Part shown: piece after piece, positions 16,314-25,161 of the stretch
How the letters are laid out: every line of letters begins with the position of its first letter
Numbering within the stretch: the first letter of the stretch is position 1
From: Pedobacter sp. ISL-64
Lineage (GTDB): Bacteria; Bacteroidota; Bacteroidia; Sphingobacteriales; Sphingobacteriaceae
Length of the DNA stretch: 64,000 nt
Reading direction: 5' to 3'
NCBI RefSeq assembly: GCF_018613605.1
Contig: NZ_JAGGPU010000013.1
Coordinates: 62,001-126,000, forward strand
Translations under genes and position numbers: made by a program
Notes under the pieces: generated by a model
What the model was told of the DNA's origin: nothing
Database searches by the model: none
The model's input: the letters and a program-made list of their open reading frames with translations, nothing else

Positions 16314-17513
16314 TTATTTACCGAGCGCAAAGGTGAGTGTAAAAGTGGTACCTGAGTTTTGTTCGCTCTGGCAGGCTACGGTACCATTCATCAGACCGAC
16401 ATATCTTTTTACAATGTTCAGGCCTAAACCAGTGCCAGGGATGTCGCCCGTATTGTGTGCCCTGAAAAATGGTTCGAACAGATTTTGCTGATCCACTTTT
16501 GGAATGCCGATTCCATTGTCTTTCACCTCCAAAATGAGTTCATCATCTTTTAATATAGAATTGAACTGGATCAAAGTATCTGCGCCAGAGTATTTTATCG
16601 AATTGGAAATCAGATTAATGACGCAGTTTTTCAACAGGTTCGGATCGAGATAAACTTCGGCGGTTGTACCGGTGTGTTCGTAAATAATGTGCTGGTTCTG
16701 TTTGGTCATCATCTGCATTTCTTCAGCTATTTCTTCGGCAAAACTGATGATGTTGAAAGATTGTGCCGACGCTTCCACTTTTCCCGCTTCAAGTTTTTCC
16801 AATGAGAGGAAGTCGTTCAGGATCGTAGTGAGATTGTTGATCGAATTTTTGATTTTCAGCGTATGTTTTTCTACACTGGTCACATCATGCCTGGAAGTAT
16901 ATTTATCGATTAAAGAAGCCGATAATTGTATCGAACTGAGTGGTGTTCTAAACTCATGCGAGGCCATAGACACGAACCTTGTTTTGAGCTGATTGAGCTC
17001 CTTCTCTTTCTGAAAAAGCGCCTGCATATTTTCCTTGGCCATTTCGAGTTCTGATACCAGCTTTACCAGATCGTGTGTGCGTTCCTTGATCTTGACCTCT
17101 AATTTTTCGGTGTAACTTCTGATCTGCTCTTCATTGGCCTTTTCTTTACTCAGATCGTGGATAAAACCGGTATAAATTTTACGGTCGCTAAATTTTATTT
17201 CGCTTACCCCCAGCCTAAAAGGAAAAACCGAGCCATCCTTACGTTTACCAGAAACTTCTCTCCCGGTTCCGATAATGTGTTTCTGCCCGGTATGTTCATA
17301 TCTGGATAAGTAACCATCATGGCGCGAATGATCGGGTTCTGGCATTAACACCGATACGTTTTTTCCAACCAGTTCTGCTCTGCCATAACCAAAAAGCTCA
17401 AGTGCAGCCGGGTTTAAATGTTCTATAATCCCTTTATCATCAATGGTAATAATCCCATCAATGGCATTTTCAATAATGGCATCTAAAAATTTCGATCTAT
17501 CCATGTAATACAT
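16314..17513 (-). CDS. FixL-like PAS histidine kinase
   Basis: 399 residues, no membrane segment. The PAS domain (about 4-125) keeps the FixL heme-pocket pattern: RHDGYLSRY and HIIGTGR align to the Bradyrhizobium FixL positions His200, Arg206, His214 and Arg220 as H65, R71, H79 and R85. A coiled coil (about 125-178) leads to the HisKA box with H186 (ASHEFRTPLSS), then N box (NLISNSIKYS), DNGIGIP and GTGLGLNIVKRY. A soluble heme-bound oxygen sensor is inferred. It pairs with the receiver-Crp protein downstream. A second in-frame ATG at 17504 is equally possible as start. Confidence 0.9.
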   Translation of the reverse strand: MYYMDRSKFLDAIIENAIDGIITIDDKGIIEHLNPAALELFGYGRAELVGKNVSVLMPEPDHSRHDGYLSRYEHTGQKHIIGTGREVSGKRKDGSVFPFRLGVSEIKFSDRKIYTGFIHDLSKEKANEEQIRSYTEKLEVKIKERTHDLVKLVSELEMAKENMQALFQKEKELNQLKTRFVSMASHEFRTPLSSIQLSASLIDKYTSRHDVTSVEKHTLKIKNSINNLTTILNDFLSLEKLEAGKVEASAQSFNIISFAEEIAEEMQMMTKQNQHIIYEHTGTTAEVYLDPNLLKNCVINLISNSIKYSGADTLIQFNSILKDDELILEVKDNGIGIPKVDQQNLFEPFFRAHNTGDIPGTGLGLNIVKRYVGLMNGTVACQSEQNSGTTFTLTFALGK

Positions 17514-17561
17514 CAGTATATCCTTGTAAATATAGAAAAGTTATTTGCCATCTTTTTTCTC

Positions 17562-19343
17562 TTATTCAATAATCAATCCGTCCAGTTTGTCTTTCGACTT
17601 CGCCAGCTGTTCATATAATCCCTTTAATTCTCCAGATGCCTGATCTGCAACCTCGGCAAAAAGCTTTTTATAATAATTAATCCCTTCGGCCAGCTGGAGT
17701 TTGAATCCGTTTAACTGTTTTATTTTTTTATCGCTGAAATGTTGAAGCTGCTGTTTGATATCTTCCTGAAGATAATCGATATAAAGATTGAGTTCTTTGA
17801 TGAATATATGTGGCCGTTCTACCTGTCTCAACAGGTTAATTTTCCCGTAAATATGGCCAACCATTTCATCAAGTGAATACACATCAGAAAAATAGGCCAG
17901 GTTTGGCCCTGGGCAAATGGCTACTGCGGTGCTTTCTTTTGGTTTAGCCATGTTATATTTGAGATAGGTAGCGGCGCATAAGCCCTCACAAAGGCAAACT
18001 TTTTCGGTTACCAGATTAAACTGTTTTTGGTATTCGCCTGCGGATAGGCCAGCAGTTTTAAGACTTTTGATTTTTAAGTGCTGATATTCGCGGGATGCCG
18101 TACAGATGGCCTGCTCAGTAAATTCGGTATTGTTGCAAAGGTATTTTTTGGTACATGGGCTTCCCGGCCTGCCCTTTTCAATCCGCTCGGTACGTTGGAG
18201 TTCTATTGTACTGTTTTTAAAATTATTAAACTGAATACCCAGCGGAGAGGCTCCACTCAGGTAAAAATCGCTTTCTGTTGAACTGGCCAATTGCGCCAAT
18301 GTTTCGGCATCTACATTCGTTACTTCGGGTACCAATAGGAACGGGCTTCCCCATCCTGTGGCATCGAGATTGTAATGTTGAAGGAGGAAATCGTGTTCTG
18401 CAGCCGTACCAATCCCACCCTGGACACTGATCCGCTGCTTGGGCTGTTTTTCTGTTGGGATTCCATTTTGCACTAAAGCAGATTGGTACATGTTAAAAAG
18501 CTCAACAAGCATATCGTTTTTTTTGAGCTTAAATTCTTCCAAAATCGGCCCCAGTAAATAGCCTTCTGTTGCAAATGCATGGCCTCCACAGTTTAAGCCC
18601 GACTCTATCCTGAATTCGGAAACCCATAAACCCTTTTTTGCCAAAAATTTAGCCTGGATCAGTGCCGATCTGAAGTCGCTAACCTTTAAGATGATTTTCT
18701 TTTTCAGCTTGCCATTTTCATCAGGAAAAAAGTCTTCAAAATTTTCCATATAGCTGTATAATTTCGGGTTCATGCCAGCAGAGAGTACAACAGAAGCGTT
18801 CAGTTTACTTTCCGCAAAACCACGGAGTGCAGCTAATGCATCCGTATTGGTATCACCAGAATATTCGCCATTTACATAATTCATTTTATCTACCTTGGCC
18901 ATGATGTTTACATCAATAGCCCCTACCCGCATCGAATTTTTTAAAAGCGCCTGGAAGGTCTGCTTGGTTTCACCTTCGGGATAGTCCAGCATCAGTTCGT
19001 AACCATGTTTTAATTTAGACGTATCAGGAAGTAGTTCGAAATAACGGCATATATCATTACCAGTGACAAAATCCTGCTTTTTTAAGTTTTTAAAATCGTC
19101 GGTTATCGTTTCCGACAAAAAGTTGAGGTAGGCCGTAATACGTTTACTCCGGCAGTCAGCTGCTCCTTTCGGAATCGCTTCGAAATAAATCTGGCGGTTT
19201 TTTGAATGATAAGCACGCATGCGCTCAATCAGTTCGTCATCAACAATAGACAGCACGGACGAAATACCGTACCTGGCAACTTTTAATGGCGTATCAATAG
19301 AATAGCCTAGGCCTAATACAGGGATATGGAATGAATGTGGCAT
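17562..19343 (-). CDS. Conserved Cys-rich protein of unknown function
   Basis: 593 residues, soluble, no signal peptide. It has glycine-rich stretches that could belong to a TIM-barrel enzyme (LGLGYSIDTPLKVARYG near the start, ISVQGGIGTAAEHDFL at about 306-320, GWGSPFLLVPEVTNVD at 330-345), then a Cys-rich region: C397, C403, C414, C450, C452, C456 and C477 (SPCTKKYLC, VCLCEGLC, ICPGP). The Cys spacing suggests an Fe-S or other metal site. The C-terminal about 90 residues are helical. It heads the operon with the FixL-like kinase (48-base gap) and has a Crp-type promoter, so it is probably expressed at low oxygen. I do not recognise a characterised family. Confidence 0.85.
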   Translation of the reverse strand: MPHSFHIPVLGLGYSIDTPLKVARYGISSVLSIVDDELIERMRAYHSKNRQIYFEAIPKGAADCRSKRITAYLNFLSETITDDFKNLKKQDFVTGNDICRYFELLPDTSKLKHGYELMLDYPEGETKQTFQALLKNSMRVGAIDVNIMAKVDKMNYVNGEYSGDTNTDALAALRGFAESKLNASVVLSAGMNPKLYSYMENFEDFFPDENGKLKKKIILKVSDFRSALIQAKFLAKKGLWVSEFRIESGLNCGGHAFATEGYLLGPILEEFKLKKNDMLVELFNMYQSALVQNGIPTEKQPKQRISVQGGIGTAAEHDFLLQHYNLDATGWGSPFLLVPEVTNVDAETLAQLASSTESDFYLSGASPLGIQFNNFKNSTIELQRTERIEKGRPGSPCTKKYLCNNTEFTEQAICTASREYQHLKIKSLKTAGLSAGEYQKQFNLVTEKVCLCEGLCAATYLKYNMAKPKESTAVAICPGPNLAYFSDVYSLDEMVGHIYGKINLLRQVERPHIFIKELNLYIDYLQEDIKQQLQHFSDKKIKQLNGFKLQLAEGINYYKKLFAEVADQASGELKGLYEQLAKSKDKLDGLIIE

Positions 19344-19398
19344 GGTGTTTCGTAATAAGGTTTGGCCTTTTATAACAAAAAGCCGATGATTTCGACAG

Positions 19399-19468
19399 CA
19401 AAACTATTATAGTTGAACTGATCTGGAGATGATGCCTGTCAAAACGAAAAGTGAGTGAGGTCACTTTT
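19399..19468 (-). promoter_or_regulatory. Crp-type promoter of the sensor/regulator operon
   Basis: Perfect palindrome AAAAGTGA-N6-TCACTTTT at 19447-19468 and, on the minus strand, a -7 box TAGTTTTG (TAnnTTTG) at 19399-19406. Their centres are 55 bp apart, as at ccoNO. The transcript would start about 50 bases before the 17562-19343 gene and probably continue through kinase and regulator, giving autoregulation. Confidence 0.75.
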
Positions 19469-19526
19469 TAACGTTTTATAATATGCCTTTGGGAAAGGTT
19501 GGGGTATATTTATTTTGCTAAACCGC

Positions 19527-19982
19527 TTATTCAACACTATCGTTTATCTCGAATCTACCTGTTTTAAGATGAAAGATAATTTTGAACACGATAATATCTT
19601 GATCATAAGTATCCTTTTTGCCAGTTCCATGCGATGGTTGCTCAGAAGGGGTATTGGTTAAAGGCATCATTCGGTGGATAATTCCCTGTAGCGCCCTTTG
19701 TTTTTCTGCAGCATCCGTAATTTCTTCAAATTTGCCCCAGCACACCACACTTTTCCAATTATAAGTATCGCGGATCTGATCGGTCTGAAAGCATACCTGA
19801 GGATTGCTTTTCATCATCCTGATTTTTTGCCCCGGAGCAGAATGAGCATAAACTGTGCTGCTGCTGTACACATAATTAATGGGCACAATGTAACTTACTC
19901 CATGTGCATGGCAGGCCAAACGGCCAATATATTGTTCCTTAAGGAGCTTTTCTATATCCTCTTCTTTTAATGTCCCTAACAT
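19527..19982 (-). CDS. Pyridoxamine 5'-phosphate oxidase-like FMN protein
   Basis: 151 residues from the ATG at 19982 (MLGTLKEEDIEKLLKEQYIG). The split-barrel core shows RLACHAHGVSYIVPINYVY and GQKIRMMKSNPQVCFQTD and WKSVVCWGKFEEI, typical of the PNPOx-like/NimA-related flavin-binding family. Such proteins bind FMN or F420/heme; the substrate is unknown. A longer frame starts with GTG at 20015 right after the alcohol dehydrogenase stop, but the ATG follows an AAGAAG stretch and matches family starts. It follows the dehydrogenase in the same direction, probably co-transcribed. Confidence 0.85.
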   Translation of the reverse strand: MLGTLKEEDIEKLLKEQYIGRLACHAHGVSYIVPINYVYSSSTVYAHSAPGQKIRMMKSNPQVCFQTDQIRDTYNWKSVVCWGKFEEITDAAEKQRALQGIIHRMMPLTNTPSEQPSHGTGKKDTYDQDIIVFKIIFHLKTGRFEINDSVE

Positions 19983-20015
19983 CTTCTTATTCGTTAAATA
20001 TTGATTAATAAACAC

Positions 20016-21050
20016 CTAATCACCAGAAATATCCAAAACAATCCGTCCATCAATCTCGCCCTTTTTCATTTGATCGAACACATTATTGATATCTTCCAGT
20101 TTTGCTGATTTAACCTGCGCCCTTACCTTTCCATCTACCGCAAATTCGATCGCTTCCTGCATATCCTTTCTTGTGCCGACAATAGAACCCCTGATTGTTA
20201 TTCTGTTCAACACGGTATCGAATATGGGAAGGTCAAAACTGCCTGGAGGTAGTCCGTTTAGGGATAAGGTGCCTTTTCTGCGCAATGCCGAAAGCCCTTG
20301 ACTAAAAGCGACAGGTGTTACTGCCGTAACCAATACGCCGTGCATACCCCCGGTTTGTTTTTTAAGAAATTCGCCTGGGTCATGTTCTAGCGCATTAACA
20401 ACAATGTCTGCACCCAGTTTTCTGGCCATTTCCGGTTTATCGTTTGAGATATCAATCGCGGCAACCTGAAAGCCCATGGCCTTTGCATACTGAACTCCAA
20501 GATGGCCGAGCCCGCCAATACCTGATATGGCTACCCATTCACCTGCTTTTGCATCAGTTTCTTTTAAACCTTTGTATACGGTAACCCCGGCACAGATAAT
20601 CGGCGCCATTTCTGCAAAATTTACATGCGAAGGGAAATGGGCAACGTATCTCGAATCGGCAATTACATACTCTGCAAAACCTCCATCAACACTATAGCCT
20701 CCATTCTGCTGCTCATAGCATAATGTTTCCCAGCCGGTTAAGCAGAATTCGCAACAGCCACATGCACTGTATAACCAAGGCACACCAACCACATCTCCTT
20801 CCTTAACAGTTTTAACATCATGTCCCATTGCAGCTACCAACCCAATGGCTTCGTGGCCTGGCACCAATGGCATTTTTGATTTTACAGGCCAGTCTCCATT
20901 ACAGGCATGCAGATCGGTGTGGCATACCCCACATGAAATTACCTTAACCAAAATCTCATATTGATTGAGTAGTCTAACCGGAAGTTCTTCTATGGCCAGT
21001 GGTCCTCCATATTCATGGATAACTGCGGCTTTCATTGTTTTAGGATACAT
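20016..21050 (-). CDS. adhP: Zinc-dependent alcohol dehydrogenase (AdhP type)
   Basis: 344 residues. Catalytic zinc ligands in CGVCHTDLH and GHE; four structural-zinc Cys in CGCCEFCLTGWETLC (about 95-110); NAD-binding GIGGLGHLGVQYAKA (about 177-191). Length and motifs match class I-like NAD-dependent AdhP, which interconverts ethanol or short alcohols and aldehydes, useful for NADH disposal at low oxygen. A second ATG at 21035 (MKAAVIHEYGG) may be the true start. It lies just downstream of the broken universal stress gene and upstream of the FMN protein. Confidence 0.9.
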   Translation of the reverse strand: MYPKTMKAAVIHEYGGPLAIEELPVRLLNQYEILVKVISCGVCHTDLHACNGDWPVKSKMPLVPGHEAIGLVAAMGHDVKTVKEGDVVGVPWLYSACGCCEFCLTGWETLCYEQQNGGYSVDGGFAEYVIADSRYVAHFPSHVNFAEMAPIICAGVTVYKGLKETDAKAGEWVAISGIGGLGHLGVQYAKAMGFQVAAIDISNDKPEMARKLGADIVVNALEHDPGEFLKKQTGGMHGVLVTAVTPVAFSQGLSALRRKGTLSLNGLPPGSFDLPIFDTVLNRITIRGSIVGTRKDMQEAIEFAVDGKVRAQVKSAKLEDINNVFDQMKKGEIDGRIVLDISGD

Positions 21051-21104
21051 ATATTCTGTTTTACAATAGATTATAATAATTGAATTTTATCTGGTGATGA
21101 ATTA

Positions 21105-21924
21105 TTACATCGGAATATTGTGTGATGGCGGTAAAACCAAAAGCGGGATCTGAATATGATCTGACATGTTCAGGGTGTAACTACCTTTAAGCAGGCGATG
21201 AAAAAAACTATGTTTTCGGTGCACCATGGTCAGGATATATATGCCTATGGTAGATATTTCTATAGTTGACCCGATCGGCAACCCGGTTTAAAAAATTTTC
21301 TGTTGTATGCTTATAACCTTCTGGTTCTGATTTTGAATTACCGGTATGTGTAATGAGTATATCGGCATTAAAAGGTTTTGCAAATTCGGCAAGTGTACAT
21401 AAAACAGGGATATCACTATGGCTAAAATCTGTAGCAAAGGCGATTTTTTTAGGTTTCTTAAACCTGTATCCCGCAGGGATAAGCAAAACAGGTATTTCCT
21501 GCTCAATAATTTTTCTGGCAACACTGCCCATAAGTGTTTTGGTTAACTTATCTGCACGGTTTAATCCGGCCACAACGAGGTTCATTTTACACTCGGTAAA
21601 ATACTTGCTAACCTCTTGTTCAACCTCGCCACGAACAGATTTCCCAAACACTTCTGCTTTAAAACCAAGCTCATGATGGGCTTTTTTATACTTTTCTTCA
21701 ACCTTTTCGACCAATTTGCCCAAGGCTTTTTTAGCATCGTCTTCTATAAGCTTATATTCTTCAAGCGGCCATACCAGAGATGCCGCAGCAGGAGAAAACT
21801 CAGGAGCCTGAAAAACATTTAACAGTTCTACTCTGGCACCAATACCATGGGCCAGATCAGTTGCATAATCGGCTGCGTTCTCTGCAGTTGTAGAGAAATC
21901 AACAGGTACCAGGATCTTTTTCAT
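21105..21924 (-). pseudogene. Universal stress protein, frameshifted
   Basis: Starts MKKILVPVDFSTTAENAADY at 21924 and contains one complete UspA domain (with G-x-x-N-R-x8-GSVARKIIE near residue 130) and most of a second (PKKIAFATDFSHSD). The frame ends at 21208 with an unrelated tail (…YPDHGAPKT). In the next frame, down to a stop at 21105-21107, the DNA encodes the missing family C-terminus: IYILTMVHRKHSFFHRLL, then KGSYTLNMSDHIQIPLLVLPP. About 20 residues usual in between also seem missing, so a deletion with frameshift near 21235-21265 is likely. The first domain may still be made. A sequencing error alone would not explain the missing residues. Confidence 0.8.
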
Positions 21925-22147
21925 AATGGGTCTTTTTTGATAGGTATAAAGTTTGTAAAAAGCCCGTGTTAAAAATATGAGCCGCATCAGTTATTAAAAT
22001 GATTCTTCCGGTGTTAGCATTTAAGTGCCCGATCATTATGATGATATGCTAAAGAAATATTTAGACTAATTATCATTACCACAAAAAATGATTAAATCAG
22101 CATGCTTTCCGTAATTTCAATGTTTTAAAATTATCCCATAATATAAG

Positions 22148-22513
22148 ATGAGTGTCCATATAGGCTTAATGATCTGGAAGGAAATGAAGCAGAAAGATAT
22201 CTCTGTTTCAGACATTGCCGCCGCCCTTAAGATCAGCAAAACAAAAACGCAGGAGATGCTGAATACCGCAACTATCGATATCCTTACTTTGGTCCGCGTG
22301 AGTGAAATCCTGAACTATAATTTTTTCAGCTATTACGAAAGTGGAAAGGTTTTCTCGAAGATGGAGTTACAGGAGAAACAAAGACTTGCAGCAGAAGTAG
22401 ACCGTTTGAAGGCTTTACTTAACGAAAAGAACAAAGCCCTCGAACTTCAGGAAAGGTTAAATAAGATTCAGCTCAGTACGATTTCATTGTTGGAAAAAGG
22501 GCAGTTTAGATAA
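22148..22513 (+). CDS. Small HTH protein with coiled coil
   Basis: 121 residues. The first about 65 resemble an XRE-like helix-turn-helix (IWKEMKQKDISVSDIAAALK, then ISKTKTQEML and ILTLVRVSEILNYNFF). The rest is a coiled coil rich in E, K, L (about 75-115). Such short Bacteroidota proteins are annotated as transcriptional regulators without known targets. It is divergent from the universal stress gene and convergent with the YceI operon; 24 bases separate its stop from the next stop. Confidence 0.75.
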   Translation: MSVHIGLMIWKEMKQKDISVSDIAAALKISKTKTQEMLNTATIDILTLVRVSEILNYNFFSYYESGKVFSKMELQEKQRLAAEVDRLKALLNEKNKALELQERLNKIQLSTISLLEKGQFR

Positions 22514-22537
22514 ACACAATGCACTAAAACACCTGAA

Positions 22538-23128
22538 TTACCCTGCCCGTTCCATTTTTAAAAAGAAAGCCACAACCAGTTGATCTTTAGCCCGGATGAG
22601 TCTGCCTATTTTTTGTGGAGGAATCAGATGAAAATCAGAAAAATTGATGGCTTGTTGCCCTATCAGCTCGATAGTGCCTCGTTTAACATTTATCTGATAA
22701 CAGATTTCGAATCTTTTTAATACCCCTGATAGCGTGATCTCCACATCTCCCTTAACAAAACTATTCTGACCTTCAGAAGGGATTTCTTTTAAGGACAGGA
22801 ATTTGATCCTTAGGACTGGAAACCTGTTTTCCTGCAGTGTATTGAGTAGTTGTTTAGTCATCATCGCACTGCTACAATCAAAATTTTTCACCTCCAGATT
22901 TAAGACTCCTGAAAGCGCAATATGGTCTGTTTTATCCTTCGAAACCAGAACGGTATCGGTTTTGGGATAACGCAGGATTACGCAGGAAAAGCGGTTTATA
23001 TTGGTGGTTCCATTAACAGTGAGCATGCTGTTTTCGCTCACCACCCATCTGGAGGTACTTTTGGTTTTACCTGCAGGCCTCAAGCCGGCCAACAGCAAAA
23101 AAAAGATGGTTAACAGTAGCTTCATCAT
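22538..23128 (-). CDS. YceI-like periplasmic protein
   Basis: 196 residues with an N-terminal signal segment (KLLLTIFFLLLAGLRPAG). Weak YceI pattern: WVVSENSMLTVNGTTNINRFSC, a middle MTKQLLNTLQENRFPVLRIK and a late INFSDFHLIPPQKIGRLIRA. YceI proteins are lipocalin-like barrels binding isoprenoid-type molecules such as quinones. This one is more divergent than the YceI protein at 24516. Third gene of the YceI-porin-YceI operon, 47 bases after the porin stop. Confidence 0.75.
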   Translation of the reverse strand: MMKLLLTIFFLLLAGLRPAGKTKSTSRWVVSENSMLTVNGTTNINRFSCVILRYPKTDTVLVSKDKTDHIALSGVLNLEVKNFDCSSAMMTKQLLNTLQENRFPVLRIKFLSLKEIPSEGQNSFVKGDVEITLSGVLKRFEICYQINVKRGTIELIGQQAINFSDFHLIPPQKIGRLIRAKDQLVVAFFLKMERAG

Positions 23129-23175
23129 GTTTTTTTTAAGGCAGGCACAATCATTACCGCCTAATGGTTTATTGG

Positions 23176-24492
23176 CTAAAATCCTACAACAGCCTGAATC
23201 ACATAACCTTTAAATTTTCCTCCGCTGCGGAAATCTGCAGTTGGGAAATCTTTATATTTCTGGCTCACATATTCGCCTTTTAACAATATATTTTTGGTCA
23301 TAAACCATCCCGCAGCAATGGCAATACGATCTATTTTTACATCCCCGGCATAGGTTATTGCAGGAGTTGTGCCGGCAGCTGCCACATTAGGCATTGCGGC
23401 GGTAACCACATTGTATTTTGCACCAATAAAGAAGTTTTCTGTCTTTCCGAACCTGTATACACCATCTATTGCTATCTGCTCAGCTCCCCGGCTACTTGTC
23501 TCTGTTTTTGATCTGCCCTTTGCATTTTCATATGTTGCAAAGAGTTCCACTCCCTGTAATTTTATAAATGCATTTAATTGAAAGGCATTTACCTTTTTAG
23601 TAAAGCCAGGGTTAAACCGCCCGGAGAAGGCATTGGTGGTATTTACTGCGCCAACTTTTTCCAGCACCATAAAATAGTTAGACCCGGTACGGTCGCCGCC
23701 ATATAAGGTCTGTCCGCCAGAACTGTTATTACTGTAATAGGAGGCCGCAAAACGCACCCTCAAATCGCTGTTCAGCTGTTTATCAAAACCACCTTTTACA
23801 TAAACCGCTGGTGATTTATGCACGTTTGCATCCTGAGGAGTAGCGATCAGGCTATCGATATTACCTTTAATCATTCCATTGGAAACACCGATTAAACCAA
23901 ACAGTGCATTTTTTCTCACTAAAACCTCTCCGCCAATTTCAGTTGTAAACCCATCCATGATGTAATTTTCAATAAATGGGTTATAAATCGTTTGCCCGCC
24001 ATCGGACCTGCGGAAATGCTGATCGCCGTAGTTAATTTCCATGTGCCCGATTTTGATGGTGGTTACCGACATAATATCGTCCCACAATTTACCCTTGAAC
24101 GGCAGCTTATCAAACTGGATATATCCACCCTTTACCCAGGTTTCGTTGTGGTGGCGGGAAGAAAGGTAGCTCGTGAGGTTCAGCCTGATTCCATCTGAGA
24201 GTTGTACATCCATGAACAGATTGGCATTGGCTGTATTAAAACCCGGGGTCATTTTATATAGTCCCCCCGATGTGTTTTCATGTTTCAGCCCCTGAAAAGA
24301 CTGGGTAAATCCTGCACCAAAACGGACTTTTATTTTATCAAACACGGCATTGCTATCTTTGGGCGCCTCAAAAACATTGATACCGGATTTATCATAGGGC
24401 CTCAGATTGGAAACCTGTGCCTGTAGCCCAAAACTATACGAACTTATAATTGCAACTACGAGGGCAGAAACTAGTGTAAATTTATTTTTCAT
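23176..24492 (-). CDS. Outer-membrane porin-like beta-barrel protein
   Basis: 438 residues with signal peptide (VSALVVAIISSYSFGLQAQ) and a pattern of alternating amphipathic strands, ending in Phe (YVIQAVVGF), the C-terminal signature of outer-membrane barrels. Segments such as IRLNLTSYLSSRHHNETWVK and KIGHMEINYGDQHFRRSDGG resemble phosphate-selective/OprP-like porins of Bacteroidota. The substrate is unknown. It sits between two YceI genes (gaps 23 and 47 bases) and is probably transcribed from the Crp-type promoter at 25162-25230. Confidence 0.8.
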   Translation of the reverse strand: MKNKFTLVSALVVAIISSYSFGLQAQVSNLRPYDKSGINVFEAPKDSNAVFDKIKVRFGAGFTQSFQGLKHENTSGGLYKMTPGFNTANANLFMDVQLSDGIRLNLTSYLSSRHHNETWVKGGYIQFDKLPFKGKLWDDIMSVTTIKIGHMEINYGDQHFRRSDGGQTIYNPFIENYIMDGFTTEIGGEVLVRKNALFGLIGVSNGMIKGNIDSLIATPQDANVHKSPAVYVKGGFDKQLNSDLRVRFAASYYSNNSSGGQTLYGGDRTGSNYFMVLEKVGAVNTTNAFSGRFNPGFTKKVNAFQLNAFIKLQGVELFATYENAKGRSKTETSSRGAEQIAIDGVYRFGKTENFFIGAKYNVVTAAMPNVAAAGTTPAITYAGDVKIDRIAIAAGWFMTKNILLKGEYVSQKYKDFPTADFRSGGKFKGYVIQAVVGF

Positions 24493-24515
24493 GATTTTAT
24501 CTTAGTGATGAGCTG

Positions 24516-25133
24516 TTATTTTGCTACTGATGTCTTAACATAATCGAACTCGAACCTGACAACGAGGTTATTACCCACTTTCATTGCGCCAAGCATAAAA
24601 CTTGGTGGTTCAATACTATAGTCGGTTAGCATTAAGTTTTCGTTGCCATGACAACTGATGGAACCATCTGCATTTACCAAAGCTATTACCTTCATTGAAA
24701 GGCTTTGTGTTTTTCCTGCAATGGTCAGGATTCCTGTTGTCTGGATAGAATACCTTTTTGCCTGTACCATGGTAACTGTTGCAAAAGTGAGCTGATAGCT
24801 TATCTTAGGGAACTCAGTTGCGTTAAGCGTTTTATAGGTACGGTCGTCCATAGCAGATTTACCGCTTTTGAGGCTCTTTGCTGCCAGGGTAAATTTTAGG
24901 GCCGTTACATCTGTCATTTCACCACGGGCATTGAAATTAAATGTACCTGTGCTTTCGAACTGTTTGGATGTCATCGACCAATCGTGAACATTGGATGTAC
25001 CCGTTACCTTAACTGAACTGCTGGCTGTTTGCGAAAGCTGATATGTTGTTTGCGCCACTGTTACCAGCGGGAAGAGCATAAACAATAGGATGATAGGTTT
25101 GATTTTTTTCTGGAATATGTTAAATGTTTTCAT
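24516..25133 (-). CDS. YceI family protein
   Basis: 205 residues. Signal peptide (IILLFMLFPLVTVAQ), then the YceI fold: SSSVKVTGTSNVHDWSMTS, a central MDDRTYKTLNATEFPKISY and the late NLMLTDYSIEPPSFMLGAMK, closing with VGNNLVVRFEF. YceI proteins bind amphiphilic isoprenoids in the periplasm. It is the first gene of the operon controlled by the Crp-type site 76 bases upstream, so it is probably induced with the cbb3 oxidase. Confidence 0.88.
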   Translation of the reverse strand: MKTFNIFQKKIKPIILLFMLFPLVTVAQTTYQLSQTASSSVKVTGTSNVHDWSMTSKQFESTGTFNFNARGEMTDVTALKFTLAAKSLKSGKSAMDDRTYKTLNATEFPKISYQLTFATVTMVQAKRYSIQTTGILTIAGKTQSLSMKVIALVNADGSISCHGNENLMLTDYSIEPPSFMLGAMKVGNNLVVRFEFDYVKTSVAK

Positions 25134-25161
25134 AGCAGGGTTATTGGATTAAACTGTTGGT

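Noticed and set aside
21051..21104. A Crp-type palindrome before the alcohol dehydrogenase or stress gene
   Set aside because: I looked for GTGA-N6-TCAC and TTGAT-N4-ATCAA upstream of both; only weak half-sites are present and no TAnnTTTG box at the right spacing.
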